Source of the DNA: Cellulomonas shaoxiangyii | GTDB lineage: Bacteria > Actinomycetota > Actinomycetes > Actinomycetales > Cellulomonadaceae | Length of the DNA stretch: 64,000 bases | Direction: 5' to 3' | Assembly (NCBI RefSeq): GCF_004798685.1 | Contig: NZ_CP039291.1 | Span: 2,914,001-2,978,000, forward strand | Shown here: piece by piece, positions 8,610-20,220 of the stretch | Layout of the letters: each line of letters starts with the position of its first letter | Position numbering within the stretch: the stretch's first letter is position 1 | The notes under the pieces: model-generated | What the model was told of the DNA's origin: nothing | The model's input: only the letters and a program-made list of their open reading frames with translations | Databases searched by the model: none | Position numbers and translations under genes: made by a program

Positions 8610-9478
8610 TCCAGCCCCTCCCCCGTCACGCGGCCGCCGACCAGGTCGACGAACCGCTCCTCCAGCGACCGGCCCGCGCGCACCTCGTCGACCGTGCCCG
8701 CCGCCAGCACGTGCCCGCCGGCGATGACGGCCACGTGGTCGCACATGCGCTGCACGAGGTCCATGACGTGCGACGACACGACGACCGTGCCCCCGCCCGC
8801 GACGTAGCGGGCGAGGATCTGGCGGATGTTCGCGGCGGACACGGGGTCGACCGCCTCGAACGGCTCGTCGAGCACGAGCAGGCGCGGCGCGTGCACGAGC
8901 GCGCAGGCGAGCGCGACCTTCTTCGTCATGCCCGCCGAGTAGTCGACGACCAGCGTGTTCGCGTCCGCCGCGAGGTCCATCGCCGTGAGCAGGTCCCCCG
9001 TGCGCGACTCGACCGTCGGGCGGTCCAGGCCCTGCAGGAGCCCCGCGTAGGTGATGAGCTGCGCACCCGTGAGGCGGTCGAACAGCCGCACGCCGTCGGG
9101 CAGCACGCCCAGCGAGCGCTTGACCTCCACCGGGTTCGCCCACAGGTCGACGCCGTGCACGTGCACCGTGCCGTGGTCGGGCCGCAGCAGCCCGGTCGCC
9201 ATCGAGAGGGTCGTCGTCTTGCCGGCGCCGTTCGGCCCCACGAGGCCGTAGAACGAGCCGGCGGGGATCGTGAGGTCGACGCCGGCCACGGCCACCTTCT
9301 CGCCGAACCGCCGCCACAGGCCGCGCAGCTCGAGCGCGGGTGCGCCCGGGACGACGTCCCCGGCGGGGGCGGGGACCGGCGCACCGGTCGGCGGGGCGGT
9401 CGGCGGGGTGGTCGGCGGGGTGGTCGGCGGGGCGGCGGGCGCGCGGTCGGCCGGCTCGGGCGGGTGCTCGGTCGCCAT
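8585..9478 (-). CDS. ABC exporter ATPase with degenerate signature
   Basis: ATPase of 297 residues. A Pro/Thr-rich N-terminal tail of about 45 residues precedes the domain. Walker A is GPNGAGKTT, Walker B is LLVLDEP and the switch histidine lies in VVVSSHVMD, as in ABC-2 exporters. The signature motif, normally LSGGQ, reads YSAGM followed by TKKVALACAL. This still fits the helix, but only S and G of the consensus are kept. The ATG at 9478 is preferred to one 12 bp upstream because a TATGCT hexamer sits seven bases before it. It forms an operon with the overlapping permease gene. Confidence 0.88.
   Translation of the reverse strand: MATEHPPEPADRAPAAPPTTPPTTPPTAPPTGAPVPAPAGDVVPGAPALELRGLWRRFGEKVAVAGVDLTIPAGSFYGLVGPNGAGKTTTLSMATGLLRPDHGTVHVHGVDLWANPVEVKRSLGVLPDGVRLFDRLTGAQLITYAGLLQGLDRPTVESRTGDLLTAMDLAADANTLVVDYSAGMTKKVALACALVHAPRLLVLDEPFEAVDPVSAANIRQILARYVAGGGTVVVSSHVMDLVQRMCDHVAVIAGGHVLAAGTVDEVRAGRSLEERFVDLVGGRVTGEGLEWLGTSSV
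9386..9433. repeat. Four 12-bp tandem repeats in the ATPase tail
   Basis: Four near-identical copies of GGTCGGCGGGG(C/T) lie head to tail. They encode the repeated Pro-Pro-Thr tail of the ATPase. Copy number could vary between strains without breaking the frame. Confidence 0.85.
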
Positions 9479-9485
9479 GGCGGCC

Positions 9486-9491
9486 AGCATA
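9486..9491 (-). promoter_or_regulatory. -10 element of the exporter operon, leaderless
   Basis: TATGCT on the minus strand ends seven bases before the ATG of the ATPase gene, so the transcript would start at the start codon. No clear -35 is seen. Confidence 0.45.
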
Positions 9492-9618
9492 GGTGCAGGT
9501 CCGTAGGGGTCCGGGCTGCGTGGGGGCGACGCCGGCGCCCGTGGGGCGCGGGACGCGCCCGTGGCTCCGGGCGCGGCGCGCGGCACCGGTGTCGGTGGGC
9601 CCTGGCAGGGTGCGCGCC

Positions 9619-10959
9619 ATGGTGCAGATGTCGGTCGGTGCGCTCGTCCTCACGCTGCTCGCGGGCGTCCTCGTCGGCGCGCTGCTCGGCGGCGCCGTCG
9701 CGTGGGTCGCGGCGGGGGCGCGGTCGGCGCGGACGGCGGAGCGCCGCATCCGCGCTGCCGAGGTCGAGGCGATGCGGGCACGGTCCCTCCTCGAGGCGCG
9801 CGGCGACGGGGACGACGAGCGGTTCCGCGCGCTCGCGGCGGACGCGCTCACCGCGACGAGCGAGCAGTTCCTCGCGCTCGCGCACCAGCGCATGGCGGCC
9901 GAGCACCAGACCAGCGCCGCCGAGCTCGCCCGGCGCGAGGAGTCCGTCCGGACGATGGTCGAGCCGATCGCCCGCACGCTGGAGCAGGTGCGCGGCGAGC
10001 TCGCGACCGCGCAGCGGGCGCGCGCCGCCGGCGACGCCGCGCTCGGCGAGCAGGTGCGCGCCATGCGCGAGGCGTCCGAGCACCTGCGGGGGCAGACGTC
10101 GCAGCTCGTCACGGCCCTGCGGTCGTCGCACGTGCGGGGGCGGTGGGGCGAGGTGCAGCTGCGCCGGGTGGTCGAGGCCGCGGGGATGCTCGCCCACGTC
10201 GACTTCGTCGAGCAGGCGTCGGTGCGCACGGACGACGGCGTGCTGCGCCCCGACATGGTGGTGCGGTTGGCGGGTGGCAAGAACGTCGTCGTCGACGCGA
10301 AGGTCGCGTTCCTCGGCTTCCTCGAGGCGAGCGAGGCGACGGACGAGCGCGTCCGCGCGGAGCGGATGGCGGCCCACGCCCGGCACCTGCGCGCCCACGT
10401 GGACTCCCTCGCGGCCAAGCGCTACTGGGACCAGTTCGCCCCCGCGCCGGAGTTCGTCGTCATGTTCGTGCCGGCCGAGTCCTTCCTGCACGCCGCGCTC
10501 GAGCAGGACCCGGCGATCGTGGAGTACGCGTTCGAGCGCAACGTCGTGCTGGCGACCCCGACCACGCTGCTCGCCCTGCTGCGCACCGTCGCCTACGCGT
10601 GGAAGCAGGACGCCCTCGCGGCGAACGCGCAGCAGGTCCTCACGCTCGGCAAGGAGCTGCACGGGCGCCTCGCCACGCTGGGCGGGCACCTCACCCGCCT
10701 CGGCCGCGCGATCGACACGGCAGCGGGCGCCTACAACCAGACCGTCGCGTCGCTCGAGACCCGGGTGCTGGTGAGCGCCCGCCGCTTCGCGGACCTGCAC
10801 GTCGTGGACGAGGACCTGCCGACGCCCCCGCCCGCGGACCCGCGCCTGGCCGCCGTGAGCGCCCCCGAGCTGGTCGCCTTCTCGACCGCGCAGGCGGTGG
10901 TGCTCGACGAGCGGGCGCGCGACGGGCACGACGCCGACGCCCGCACGGGTGCGGGCTGA
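9619..10959 (+). CDS. rmuC: DNA recombination protein RmuC
   Basis: RmuC-family protein of 446 residues, thought to limit recombination at inverted repeats and related to restriction-type nuclease folds. It has an N-terminal membrane anchor (ALVLTLLAGVLVGALLGGAV), then a long Arg/Glu/Ala-rich coiled coil to about residue 170. The conserved core follows, recognisable by RGRWGEVQLRRVVEAAGM, the DMVVRLAGGKNVVVDAKV strand and FAPAPEFVVMFVP. The ATG is taken where the membrane anchor begins; the frame is open further upstream without support. It is divergent from the exporter and convergent with ispH, separated by a hairpin. Confidence 0.93.
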   Translation: MVQMSVGALVLTLLAGVLVGALLGGAVAWVAAGARSARTAERRIRAAEVEAMRARSLLEARGDGDDERFRALAADALTATSEQFLALAHQRMAAEHQTSAAELARREESVRTMVEPIARTLEQVRGELATAQRARAAGDAALGEQVRAMREASEHLRGQTSQLVTALRSSHVRGRWGEVQLRRVVEAAGMLAHVDFVEQASVRTDDGVLRPDMVVRLAGGKNVVVDAKVAFLGFLEASEATDERVRAERMAAHARHLRAHVDSLAAKRYWDQFAPAPEFVVMFVPAESFLHAALEQDPAIVEYAFERNVVLATPTTLLALLRTVAYAWKQDALAANAQQVLTLGKELHGRLATLGGHLTRLGRAIDTAAGAYNQTVASLETRVLVSARRFADLHVVDEDLPTPPPADPRLAAVSAPELVAFSTAQAVVLDERARDGHDADARTGAG

Positions 10960-10970
10960 CGGGCGCTGAC

Positions 10971-10995
10971 GGGCGCACCATCTCGCCGTGCGCCC
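10971..10995. terminator. Bidirectional hairpin between rmuC and ispH
   Basis: Perfect 8-bp arms GGGCGCAC and GTGCGCCC with a 9-nt loop lie between two convergent genes. No U-tract is present. Confidence 0.55.
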
Positions 10996-11025
10996 AGGGC
11001 CGGACGGGCCCGGACGCCGGACGGG

Positions 11026-12063
11026 TCAGACGGGCTGGACGGACAGGGCGCGGCGCCCGCCGCGGCGCGGCCGCGGGTCCGGGGCGCCGCCGGCCTTCAG
11101 GTCCGCGCGCAGCTCGCGGGGCAGCGAGAACATGAGGTCCTCGGTGGCGGTGCGGACCTCCTCGACGTCGCCGAAGCCGAGCTCGGCCAGGCGGGCGAGG
11201 ACCTCGTCGACCAGCACCTCCGGCACGGAGGCGCCCGACGTCACGCCGACCGTGACCGCCCCGTCGAACCACGCCGGGTCCATCTCGGTCGCGTTGTCGA
11301 TCCGGTAGGAGGAGCGGGCGCCCGAGTCGAGCGCCACCTCCACGAGCCGCACCGAGTTCGAGGAGTTGGCGGACCCGACCGTCAGGACGACGTCGCACGC
11401 CGGCGCCAGCTTCTTCACCGCGACCTGGCGGTTCTGCGTCGCGTAGCAGATGTCGTCGCTCGGCGGGTCCTGCAGGAGCGGGAACCGCTCGCGCAGCCGG
11501 CGCACCGTCTCCATCGTCTCGTCGACCGAGAGGGTCGTCTGCGAGATCCACACGACGCGCTCCGGGTCGCGCACGACGACGGCGTCGACCGAGTCCGGTG
11601 AGTTCACCACCTGGATGTGCTGCGGCGCCTCCCCCTGCGTGCCCTCGACCTCCTCGTGCCCGTCGTGGCCGATGAGCAGGATGTCGAAGTCGTCCGACGC
11701 GAACCGCACGGCCTCCTTGTGCACCTTGGTCACGAGGGGGCACGTGGCGTCGATCGTCTGGAGGCTGCGGGCCTCCGCGGACGCCCGCACCGCCGGCGAG
11801 ACGCCGTGCGCGGAGAACACCAGGCGGGCGCCCTCGGGCACCTCGTCCGTCTCGTCGACGAAGACGGCGCCGCGGGCCGCGAGGGTCTCGACGACGAACT
11901 TGTTGTGCACGATCTCCTTGCGGACGTACACCGGCGCGCCGTAGTGGTCGAGCGCCTTCTCCACGGCGACCACGGCACGGTCGACGCCCGCGCAGTAGCC
12001 GCGCGGGGCAGCGAGCAGCACGCGTCGGCGCACGTCGGGCCGGTCGGTCGCGGGAGAAGTCAC
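11026..12063 (-). CDS. ispH: 4-hydroxy-3-methylbut-2-enyl diphosphate reductase IspH
   Basis: Last enzyme of the MEP pathway, reducing HMBPP to IPP and DMAPP with a [4Fe-4S] cluster. The three cluster cysteines are present: C24 in RGYCAGV, C108 in DATCPLV and C206 in DDICYAT. Active-site residues are also visible: H53 (VHNKFVV), H87 (AHG), and H136 with E138 in [11 protein letters not shown]. The SANSSNS substrate loop is intact. At 345 residues it is of normal length with a basic C-terminal tail. The GTG start lies six bases after TAGACT, so the message is probably leaderless. Confidence 0.97.
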   Translation of the reverse strand: MTSPATDRPDVRRRVLLAAPRGYCAGVDRAVVAVEKALDHYGAPVYVRKEIVHNKFVVETLAARGAVFVDETDEVPEGARLVFSAHGVSPAVRASAEARSLQTIDATCPLVTKVHKEAVRFASDDFDILLIGHDGHEEVEGTQGEAPQHIQVVNSPDSVDAVVVRDPERVVWISQTTLSVDETMETVRRLRERFPLLQDPPSDDICYATQNRQVAVKKLAPACDVVLTVGSANSSNSVRLVEVALDSGARSSYRIDNATEMDPAWFDGAVTVGVTSGASVPEVLVDEVLARLAELGFGDVEEVRTATEDLMFSLPRELRADLKAGGAPDPRPRRGGRRALSVQPV

Positions 12064-12069
12064 CGCACC

Positions 12070-12075
12070 AGTCTA
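12070..12075 (-). promoter_or_regulatory. -10 element of ispH, leaderless
   Basis: TAGACT on the minus strand is followed by six bases and then the GTG start of ispH. The -35 region has no TTG. Confidence 0.5.
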
Positions 12076-12202
12076 GGTGGCCGCCCGCGCGCACTCCCGG
12101 GGACGCTGGTGCCGCTCGGGTGGGCACGTCGTGGCGATCGTGTGGGCGCGCCGGCCGGGCGGTCCGGCCCGCCGACCGGACGGGGACGTCGGTGCAGTGC
12201 GG

Positions 12203-12208
12203 CAGGCT
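12203..12208 (+). promoter_or_regulatory. -10-like element of xseA
   Basis: CAGGCT is followed by six bases and then the GTG start of xseA, the same spacing as for ispH. The hexamer is weaker than the others. Confidence 0.3.
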
Positions 12209-12214
12209 GGTGGG

Positions 12215-13507
12215 GTGGACGTCGACAGCAGCCCGGGCACCGGTGAGCGCAGCGGCGCGAACGGCACGGCGGACGCCGCGCCGGAGCGCCTGCCGCTGCC
12301 CCTCAAGGCCGGGGAGACCACGCCGGAGCGCCCCTGGCCCGTGCGCCACCTCGCCCCCAAGGTCGCGGACTACGTCGCCCGGATGCCCGCCGTGTGGGTC
12401 GAGGGGCAGGTGCTCAACCTGCGCCGGTGGAACTCGCTGCTGTTCCTGACGCTGCGTGACACCGACCTCGACATGTCGCTGTCGGTGACGCTGCCCGCCG
12501 TGGCGGCGATGTCGCTCGGCGAGCGGTTCCACGACGGCGCGCACGTCGTCGTGCACGCGAAGCCGCAGTTCCAGCCGAAGAAGGGCTCGCTCGGCTTCTC
12601 CGCCGACCGCGTCCGGCTCGTCGGCCTCGGCGAGCTGCTCGCGCGCATCGAGCACCTCAAGGGCGTGCTCGCGGCCGAGGGACTGTTCGACGCGAGCCGC
12701 AAGCGGCCGCTCCCGTTCCTGCCCGGCGTCATCGGGCTCGTGTGCGCGCAGCAGGGCGACGCGGAGCACGACGTCGTGTCGAACGCCCGCGCCCGCTGGC
12801 CCGCCGTCCAGTTCGAGGTCCGCCGCGTGACCGTGCAGGGCCCGTCGGCGGTCCCCGAGGTGACGGCGGCCATCGCCGAGCTCGACGCCGACCCGCGCGT
12901 GGACGTCGTGGTCGTCGCGCGCGGGGGCGGGTCGTTCGAGGACCTCCTGCCGTTCAGCAACGAGACGCTCGTGCGCGCCGCCGCCGCGTGCCGCACGCCC
13001 CTGGTCAGCGCGATCGGCCACCACATGGACTCCCCTCTGCTCGACCTGGTGGCGGACCTGCGGGCCTCGACGCCGACGGACGCGGCCAAGCGGGTCGTGC
13101 CGGACGTCACCGAGGAGCGGGCGCGCCTCGTGCAGGCCCGCACGCGCGCGCACGCCGCGTTGCAGCACCGGCTCGCGCGCGAGGAGCACCACCTCGCGCA
13201 GCTGCGCTCGCGGCCCGTCCTCGCGCAGCCGTGGACGCTCGTCGACCCGCACGAGGTCCGGCTGCACCGGGCGGTCGACCGCGGGCGCGGGATCCTCGAC
13301 GGCGCGCTCGGCCGGGCGGCCGGCGAGGTGGGTCGGCTGGCGGCGCAGGTGCGCGCGCTGTCGCCCGCGGCGACGCTCGAGCGCGGGTACGCCGTCGTGC
13401 AGCGTGCGGACGGCCACGTCGTGCGCTCCCCCGACGACGTCGCGGCCGGCGACGCCCTGCGCGTGCGGCTCGCCGACGGCGAGGTCGCGGCGACCGTGGA
13501 CCGCTGA
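12215..13507 (+). CDS. xseA: Exodeoxyribonuclease VII large subunit
   Basis: Catalytic large subunit of exonuclease VII, which degrades single-stranded DNA in repair. The protein has 430 residues. An N-terminal OB-fold domain carries [23 protein letters not shown]. It is followed by the exonuclease VII domain with [24 protein letters not shown] in two parts, a glycine-rich segment [16 protein letters not shown] and the invariant [14 protein letters not shown] coiled-coil C-terminal region follows. The GTG start matches the usual N-terminal length; upstream open frame lacks similarity. The small subunit xseB lies 176 bp downstream on the same strand. Confidence 0.95.
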   Translation: MDVDSSPGTGERSGANGTADAAPERLPLPLKAGETTPERPWPVRHLAPKVADYVARMPAVWVEGQVLNLRRWNSLLFLTLRDTDLDMSLSVTLPAVAAMSLGERFHDGAHVVVHAKPQFQPKKGSLGFSADRVRLVGLGELLARIEHLKGVLAAEGLFDASRKRPLPFLPGVIGLVCAQQGDAEHDVVSNARARWPAVQFEVRRVTVQGPSAVPEVTAAIAELDADPRVDVVVVARGGGSFEDLLPFSNETLVRAAAACRTPLVSAIGHHMDSPLLDLVADLRASTPTDAAKRVVPDVTEERARLVQARTRAHAALQHRLAREEHHLAQLRSRPVLAQPWTLVDPHEVRLHRAVDRGRGILDGALGRAAGEVGRLAAQVRALSPAATLERGYAVVQRADGHVVRSPDDVAAGDALRVRLADGEVAATVDR

Positions 13508-13671
13508 CGCACCGGGTACGACGCGGACCCGCGCGGGCGTGCCGGGCCCGTCGGACGCGCCGCCCGCCCGGGCCGGGCGCCACCGGACAGCAGCCGCCGT
13601 CGCACAGCGGGGCAGCCGGCGGAGGGCGCCCGGCGCGCGGACGGCGCCGCGCCGGTGTCCGGGGCTGCTGG

Positions 13672-13677
13672 TTGACT
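13672..13677 (+). promoter_or_regulatory. -10-like element of xseB
   Basis: TTGACT precedes the GTG at 13684 by six bases, the spacing seen at several other leaderless genes in this window. This is the reason for choosing that start over a GTG directly next to the hexamer. Confidence 0.35.
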
Positions 13678-13683
13678 GTGCCC

Positions 13684-14013
13684 GTGGCACGCCCGACCGA
13701 CAGCAGCCCCGACCGCAGCTCCGCCAGCACCACCGACCGCAGCCCGGACCGCGCTCCCGCCTCCGGGGGCTCCCCGGCGGCACCCGACCCGGCGGCCCTC
13801 ACCTACGAGCAGGCGCGCGACGAGCTCGCCCGCGTCGTCGACCGGCTCGAGACCGGCGCCGCGACGCTCGAGGAGTCGCTCGCGCTCTGGGAGCGCGGCG
13901 AGGCCCTGGCCGCGCGCTGCCAGGAGTGGCTCGACGGGGCGCGCGAGCGCCTCGCCGCGGCGCGCGGCGAGGGACGCGACGCCGGCGGCGCGCGCGACGC
14001 GGACGCGTCGTGA
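13684..14013 (+). CDS. xseB: Exodeoxyribonuclease VII small subunit
   Basis: Small subunit that assembles in several copies on the XseA coiled coil. The conserved part is [41 protein letters not shown], which forms the two-helix hairpin of the family. It follows an unusually long Ser/Asp/Pro-rich N-terminal tail of about 40 residues and ends in a Gly/Asp/Ala-rich tail. Total length is 109 residues, longer than the roughly 80 of many homologues because of these tails. A GTG six bases upstream is an alternative start. Its stop overlaps the kinase start (GTGA). Confidence 0.92.
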   Translation: MARPTDSSPDRSSASTTDRSPDRAPASGGSPAAPDPAALTYEQARDELARVVDRLETGAATLEESLALWERGEALAARCQEWLDGARERLAAARGEGRDAGGARDADAS

Positions 14014-15044
14014 GCGTGGCGGGGCAGGGACGCGCGCTCGTCGTGGGCGAGGCGCTGGTCGACGTGGTGCACCGGCAGGACGGCACCCGGGACGAGATCG
14101 CGGGCGGCAGCCCCGCGAACGTCGCGGTGGGGCTCGCCCGGCTGGGCCGGCGCGCCGACCTCCTGACGTGGCTGGCGCCCGACGCCGAGGGCGACCTCGT
14201 CCGCCGGCACCTCGAGGGCTCGGGCGTGCGCGTGCTCGTCGGCGACCGCACCCCGGTGCGGACGCCGGTCGCCACGGCGCGGCTGGACGCGGACGGCGTC
14301 GCGACCTACGACTTCGACCTCGAGTGGGACCTGCCGGGCGCGTGGGACGAGGACGACGACGACGCGCTCGTCGTGCACACCGGCTCGATCGGCGCAGTCC
14401 TGGAGCCGGGCGGCAGTCGCGTCGCCGACCTGCTCGAGGCCCGCCGTGCCACGTCCACCGTCACCTACGACCCCAACCTGCGCCCGGCCCTCATGGGCGA
14501 CCCCGGGGACGTGCTGCCGGTCGTGGAGCGCCTGGTGCGCGCCGCCGACGTGGTCAAGGTCAGCGACGAGGACCTCGCGTGGCTGCTGCCCGGCGTGGCG
14601 CCGGCGGAGGTCGCCGAGGACTGGAGCCGCAACGGGCCCGCGCTGGTCGTGGTCACCCACGGGGGCGACGGCGCCTTCGCGTGCACGGCCGCCGGCGCGC
14701 GCCTCCAGGTCGCCGCGCCGCGCGTGCGCGTCGTGGACACCGTCGGCGCCGGGGACTCGTTCATGGCGGGGCTCGTCGACGGCCTGTGGTCCGCGGGGCT
14801 GCTGGGCGCGGACCGCCGCGCGGCCCTGCAGGACGTCGCCGCGGCCACCGTCGAGGACGTCCTGGCGCGCTGCGCGCGCATCGCCGCCATCACCGTGTCC
14901 CGCCGCGGCGCGAACCCGCCGCGGTCCGCCGAGCTCGACAACCCGGCCGTGCTGGCGGCCGCGCTCGCCGACGCCGCTACCGACCCCGCTACCGACGCGG
15001 CCACCGACGCCGCCACCGACGCCCCGACCGGAGGAGCAGCATGA
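14010..15044 (+). CDS. PfkB-family carbohydrate kinase (fructokinase-like)
   Basis: Sugar kinase of the ribokinase/PfkB family, 344 residues. The N-terminal signature appears as [15 protein letters not shown] at about residues 32-46. The C-terminal signature [13 protein letters not shown] carries the catalytic base D249. YDPNLRP at residues 153-159 is typical of fructokinase-like members. The last 30 residues are an Asp/Ala/Thr repeat that is not part of the fold. It overlaps xseB by four bases upstream and the carbonic anhydrase by four bases downstream. The substrate is probably a hexose, but nothing local fixes it. Confidence 0.88.
   Translation: MSVAGQGRALVVGEALVDVVHRQDGTRDEIAGGSPANVAVGLARLGRRADLLTWLAPDAEGDLVRRHLEGSGVRVLVGDRTPVRTPVATARLDADGVATYDFDLEWDLPGAWDEDDDDALVVHTGSIGAVLEPGGSRVADLLEARRATSTVTYDPNLRPALMGDPGDVLPVVERLVRAADVVKVSDEDLAWLLPGVAPAEVAEDWSRNGPALVVVTHGGDGAFACTAAGARLQVAAPRVRVVDTVGAGDSFMAGLVDGLWSAGLLGADRRAALQDVAAATVEDVLARCARIAAITVSRRGANPPRSAELDNPAVLAAALADAATDPATDAATDAATDAPTGGAA
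14970..15029 (+). repeat. Five 12-bp tandem repeats at the kinase 3' end
   Basis: Five copies of a GAC-GCC-GCC-ACC-like unit encode [16 protein letters not shown] and DAPT. They form a disordered tail just before the coupled start of the carbonic anhydrase. Copy number may be variable. Confidence 0.85.
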
Positions 15045-15706
15045 CCACCGTCCCGCCCCTGACGCCCGCCGAGGCCTGGGCCTCGCTCGCCGCGGGCAAC
15101 GTCCGCTTCGTCGAGGACCGGATGGAGCACCCGTCGCAGGGCATCGACCGCCGCACCGAGATCAGCGCCGAGCAGCACCCGTTCGCGGTGGTGTTCGGCT
15201 GCTCCGACAGCCGCGTGGCCGCCGAGATCATCTTCGACCAGGGGCTCGGCGACGTGTTCGTCGTGCGCACCGCGGGGCACGTGCTCGACACGACCGTCAT
15301 CGGGTCCATCGAGTACGGCGTCGAGGTGCTCGGCGCCCCGCTCGTCGTGGTGCTGGCGCACGACCGCTGCGGCGCCGTCGCGGCCGCCTCGGACGTGCTG
15401 CACGGTGGGCAGATGCCCGCCGGGTTCGTGCAGGCGGTCGTGGACCGCGTCATCCCGTCGATCATCGGGCTGTCCCAGAACGGGCGCCCGCTCGACTCGT
15501 TCGACGCCGCCGAGCTCGGCCACGAGCACGTGCTGCACACCGCGAAGACGCTGCACGGGTACTCGGTGTCCCTCGCCGACGCGGTCGCCGAGGGCCGCTG
15601 TGCCATCGTCGCCGTGGAGTACACGCTCGCCGACGGCCGAGCGCGGCTCGCCGACGTCATCGGGGACATCGGCGTCCAGCCGGACGCCGCGCCCGTCCCC
15701 GCCTGA
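15041..15706 (+). CDS. Beta-class carbonic anhydrase
   Basis: Zinc enzyme interconverting CO2 and bicarbonate, 221 residues. The zinc ligands and the catalytic dyad are all visible: C54, D56 and R58 in CSDSR, then H107 and C110 in AHDRCG. The VRTAGH and SIEYGVEVLGAPLVVVLAH segments are standard. No signal peptide is present, so the enzyme is cytoplasmic. The ATG overlaps the kinase stop and is preceded by GGAGGAGC. It is the last gene of the xseB-kinase-anhydrase unit and convergent with the sugar-transport ATPase. A role in supplying bicarbonate for carboxylases is the usual one. Confidence 0.95.
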   Translation: MTTVPPLTPAEAWASLAAGNVRFVEDRMEHPSQGIDRRTEISAEQHPFAVVFGCSDSRVAAEIIFDQGLGDVFVVRTAGHVLDTTVIGSIEYGVEVLGAPLVVVLAHDRCGAVAAASDVLHGGQMPAGFVQAVVDRVIPSIIGLSQNGRPLDSFDAAELGHEHVLHTAKTLHGYSVSLADAVAEGRCAIVAVEYTLADGRARLADVIGDIGVQPDAAPVPA

Positions 15707-15728
15707 CCGCGCGGGCGGGGCCCGTCGT

Positions 15729-15744
15729 CGGCGGCACACCGCCG
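15729..15744. terminator. Short hairpin after carbonic anhydrase
   Basis: CGGCGG, a CACA loop and CCGCCG lie between two convergent genes. The stem is only 6 bp, so it is a modest candidate. Confidence 0.4.
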
Positions 15745-15783
15745 CGGACGCCGGCACAAAGCCGACCGGTCAGGCCCCCGGCG

Positions 15784-17061
<1,278 letters not shown>

Positions 17062-17095
17062 CTGCGCACTCCTTACGCGGGACGGGCGGCGGGCG

Positions 17096-17932
17096 TCAGC
17101 CCTTGACCGCGCCCTGGGTCAGCCCGGCGACGATCTGGCGCTGGAACAGCAGCACGAGGACGACGACAGGGATGGTGACGATGACCGCGGCGGCGGACGT
17201 CGCACCGGTCGGCTCCTCGAACTGGGAGGCGCCGGTGAAGAACGCGAGCGCCGCGGGCACCGGCCGCGCGGCCTCGGTGGACGTGAGCGAGATGCCGTAG
17301 ACGAAGTCGTTCCAGGCGAGGAAGAACGCGATGATCGCCGTCGTCGCGACGCCCGGGCCGGCCAGCGGGACGATCACCTTGCGGAACGCCTGCCACGTGG
17401 TGGCGCCGTCGACCTGCGCGGCCTGCTCCATCTCCCACGGGATCTCGCGGAAGAACGCCGACAGCGTCCAGATGGACAGCGGCAGCGTGATCGACAGGTA
17501 CGGGATCACCAGGCCGGGCCACGTGTCGTACAGCCCGATCGAGCGCCAGATGTTGAACAGGGGCGTCACGATCGAGATCACCGGGAACATCGACACCGCG
17601 AGCGAGAGCCCGAGCACGAACGCCTTGCCGGGGAAGTCGAGCCGTGCCACCGCGTAGGCCGTGAGCGCGGCCAGCACGACCGCGATGGCGGTGGCGATGA
17701 GGCAGATGCCGACCGAGTTGCGCAGCGCCGGCAGGAACAGGTCCGACGCGGCGCCGGTGAGGATGAGCTCGTAGTTCTGCCACGTCACGCGCGTGGGCAG
17801 GAACGAGCCGTTGTCGAGGTCCGACGGCGCCTTGAGGCTCAGGGAGACGATCCAGGCGACCGGGAACAGGCAGTACAGGATGATGGCGAGCCCCCCGACC
17901 CACCACCAGATCCTCGTGCGCGCGGCGGTCAT
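17096..17932 (-). CDS. Sugar ABC importer permease (SugB/MalG type)
   Basis: Second permease of the carbohydrate importer, 278 residues and about six membrane helices, starting with [21 protein letters not shown]. The EAA loop reads [20 protein letters not shown] near residues 175-195, typical of MalG-type subunits. The [28 protein letters not shown] segment precedes it. Its ATG overlaps the stop of the first permease by four bases. With the other subunits it should move a sugar captured by the lipoprotein through the membrane. Confidence 0.92.
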   Translation of the reverse strand: MTAARTRIWWWVGGLAIILYCLFPVAWIVSLSLKAPSDLDNGSFLPTRVTWQNYELILTGAASDLFLPALRNSVGICLIATAIAVVLAALTAYAVARLDFPGKAFVLGLSLAVSMFPVISIVTPLFNIWRSIGLYDTWPGLVIPYLSITLPLSIWTLSAFFREIPWEMEQAAQVDGATTWQAFRKVIVPLAGPGVATTAIIAFFLAWNDFVYGISLTSTEAARPVPAALAFFTGASQFEEPTGATSAAAVIVTIPVVVLVLLFQRQIVAGLTQGAVKG

Positions 17933-18906
17933 CAGCCACCCCTCGTCGACGCGGCGAGGTTCACGTTGAACCCCTTGACGAACAGCACGGCGATCAGCGC
18001 GACGAGGATCGTCAGCAGCACCGACACGGCCGACCCGACGCCGATCTCCAGGCGCTGGATGGTCTGCCGGTAGGCCAGGAACGCGACCGACTCGGTGCCC
18101 GCGGCGCCGTTCGTCATGATGAAGATGTTGTCGAAGATGCGGAACGCGTCGAGCGACCGGAACAGCAGGGCGACCATGATCGCGCCCTTCATGTTCGGGA
18201 TCGTCACGCGCCACAGCCGCTGCCACGCGGTCGCGCCGTCGACCTTCGCGGCCTCCGCCAGGTCCCCGGGCACCTGCGCCAGGCCCGACAGGAGCAGCAG
18301 CGAGATGAACGGGGTCGTCTTCCAGATCTCCGACAGGATGATGACGCTCACCGCCGAGCCGAACGACGCGAACCAGTCGGTGTCGTCGGGGACGAACGGC
18401 AGCCACGCGTTCACGAACCCGCTCGTGATGTCGAACATGTAGAGGAACGCGAACGCGGAGACGACCGTGATGATCGCGTACGGGATGAGGATCGCGGTGC
18501 GCAGCGCGGGCCGCAGCGTCGTCAGGGCGTGGTTCATGACCAGGGCCAGGCCGAACCCGAGGACGAGCTCGACGGCGACCGTCACCACCGTGATGAGCAC
18601 GGTGACGCCGAGCGCACGCCACCAGAGCGGGTCGGACAGGATGAGCAGGTAGTTGTCGAGGCCCACGAACGCGCGCGCGTCCGGGTTGGTCAGGCGGTAG
18701 CTGTACAGCGAGTCCCAGACGGCCTGCAGGATCGGGTAGCCGACGACGGCGACGAGCACGAGCACCGCGGGCGCGCACAGCATCATGCCGAGGCGCGCCT
18801 CCTGACGGGCGCGGTCGGAGCGGCGCGGGGCACCGCTGCGGGCGCTGCGCCCGCGCGGGCGCTCGTCCTTCGCGAGGGCCGGGGGTGCCCCGGCGAGAGA
18901 GCTCAC
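17932..18906 (-). CDS. Sugar ABC importer permease (SugA/MalF type)
   Basis: First permease of the carbohydrate importer, 324 residues. A basic Arg-rich N-terminus precedes six predicted helices, the first being [21 protein letters not shown]. The coupling loop [20 protein letters not shown] is at about residues 210-230, and the actinobacterial motif [19 protein letters not shown] follows it. The GTG start overlaps the stop of the binding-protein gene by four bases. Paired with the MalG-type subunit it forms the translocation channel. Confidence 0.93.
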   Translation of the reverse strand: MSSLAGAPPALAKDERPRGRSARSGAPRRSDRARQEARLGMMLCAPAVLVLVAVVGYPILQAVWDSLYSYRLTNPDARAFVGLDNYLLILSDPLWWRALGVTVLITVVTVAVELVLGFGLALVMNHALTTLRPALRTAILIPYAIITVVSAFAFLYMFDITSGFVNAWLPFVPDDTDWFASFGSAVSVIILSEIWKTTPFISLLLLSGLAQVPGDLAEAAKVDGATAWQRLWRVTIPNMKGAIMVALLFRSLDAFRIFDNIFIMTNGAAGTESVAFLAYRQTIQRLEIGVGSAVSVLLTILVALIAVLFVKGFNVNLAASTRGG

Positions 18907-20189
18907 AGCAGCGCCTCCCCGGTCAGGACGGCTCGGATGAGCTCGTCGGCGTCACGCGGGCTGGTGTCCGGGCTGACCGCGCGGGGCGGGTGCCACGTGC
19001 GCTGCAGGCTGGACGAGACCTCGTTGTAGAACTGCGTCTGCGGGCGCGGCGCCGCGTTCTGCAGCGACTCGCGGATGACGTCCGCCATGGGGAACGCCTC
19101 CTGGACCGCGGGGTCGTCGAACGCGACGAGGCTCGACGGCGGGTTGCCGTCGGTGACGAAGTACGCCGCCTGCTTGGCCGGGTCCGCGATGCACTGCGCG
19201 GCATCGAACGCGAGGTCGACGTGCCGGCTGAACGCCCCGACGCCGAGGTTGATGCCGCCGTACGGCGGGCGCGACTCCTCGCCCTCGTCGACCCGCGGGT
19301 ACAGGGCCCAGCCGAAGTCCTCGACCACCGAGGGGTCGAGGGTCCCGGCCTCCACGGCGGCCTTCGCGCGCGGCCAGACGAACGGCCAGTTGACCATGAA
19401 GCCCGCGTTCTCGGCCTCGAACATGCTCGCGTCGACGTCCTCGTTCGCGTTGGCGAGCTGCGGGCCGCCCACGCCGGCGTCCGCGAGGTTCCGGATCACC
19501 TCGGCTGCGCGGCGGCCCGCCTCGGAGTCGAGGGTGGGCCGCACGTCGGCCGGGTCCTCGTCCTCACCGTCCTCGAGCACCTGCCCGCCCGCCGACTCGA
19601 CCAGCGCGTTGACCCACACCGTGAGCGACTCGGCGCGCACGCCCTGCACGGCGACCGTGACGTCCTGGGCCGCCGCGACCTCCACGACCTGGTCCCACGT
19701 GACCGGCTGCGTCATGTCCAGGCCCGCCGCCTCGGCCACCGACCGGCGGTACCAGAGCAGCTGCGTGTTGGCCCAGAACGGCACGGTGACGAGCTCGTCG
19801 CGGAACGTCGCGCCGGCGATCGCCCCCTCCGCCACGTCCTGCGTCACGGCCTCGGCCACGTCCGCGGGGACCGGCGCCAGGAACCCCGCGTTCGCGAACT
19901 CCGGGATGTAGGGCGGGTCGAGGCTCATGAGGTCGATCGACGCGTCGTTGGCCGCCAGCCGCCGGATCAGCTGCTCGCGCTGCCCGGGGGCGTCCCGCGG
20001 GAGCAGCGTCGTCGAGAGCCGGTACTCGCCGCCGGACTCCTCGGTGCACTGCCGGGCGATCTCGGCCTGGCCGCCGGAGTCCGGGTTGATGTACCAGGTG
20101 AGCGTGGGCGGCCCGGCCTCGGCCGTCGCGCACGCAGCGAGCGGCGCCACGAGAGCCGCCGTGGCGAGCAACGCTGCTCGTCGTCTCAC
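18903..20189 (-). CDS. lpqY: LpqY-like sugar-binding lipoprotein (probably trehalose)
   Basis: Binding protein of the importer, 428 residues. The signal peptide ends in lipobox PLAAC with the lipidated cysteine at residue 20. Stretches such as [63 protein letters not shown] and GGINLGV recall mycobacterial LpqY, the trehalose-binding protein of LpqY-SugABC. This comparison is by eye from memory. Two in-frame GTG codons compete; the second is chosen because GGAAGG lies eight bases before it. Trehalose or a related disaccharide is the best guess for the ligand. The gene heads a four-gene operon and is divergent from fumC. Confidence 0.8.
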   Translation of the reverse strand: MRRRAALLATAALVAPLAACATAEAGPPTLTWYINPDSGGQAEIARQCTEESGGEYRLSTTLLPRDAPGQREQLIRRLAANDASIDLMSLDPPYIPEFANAGFLAPVPADVAEAVTQDVAEGAIAGATFRDELVTVPFWANTQLLWYRRSVAEAAGLDMTQPVTWDQVVEVAAAQDVTVAVQGVRAESLTVWVNALVESAGGQVLEDGEDEDPADVRPTLDSEAGRRAAEVIRNLADAGVGGPQLANANEDVDASMFEAENAGFMVNWPFVWPRAKAAVEAGTLDPSVVEDFGWALYPRVDEGEESRPPYGGINLGVGAFSRHVDLAFDAAQCIADPAKQAAYFVTDGNPPSSLVAFDDPAVQEAFPMADVIRESLQNAAPRPQTQFYNEVSSSLQRTWHPPRAVSPDTSPRDADELIRAVLTGEALL

Positions 20190-20220
20190 CGTCGCCACCT
20201 TCCTCCCGGGACGGGGTGAA

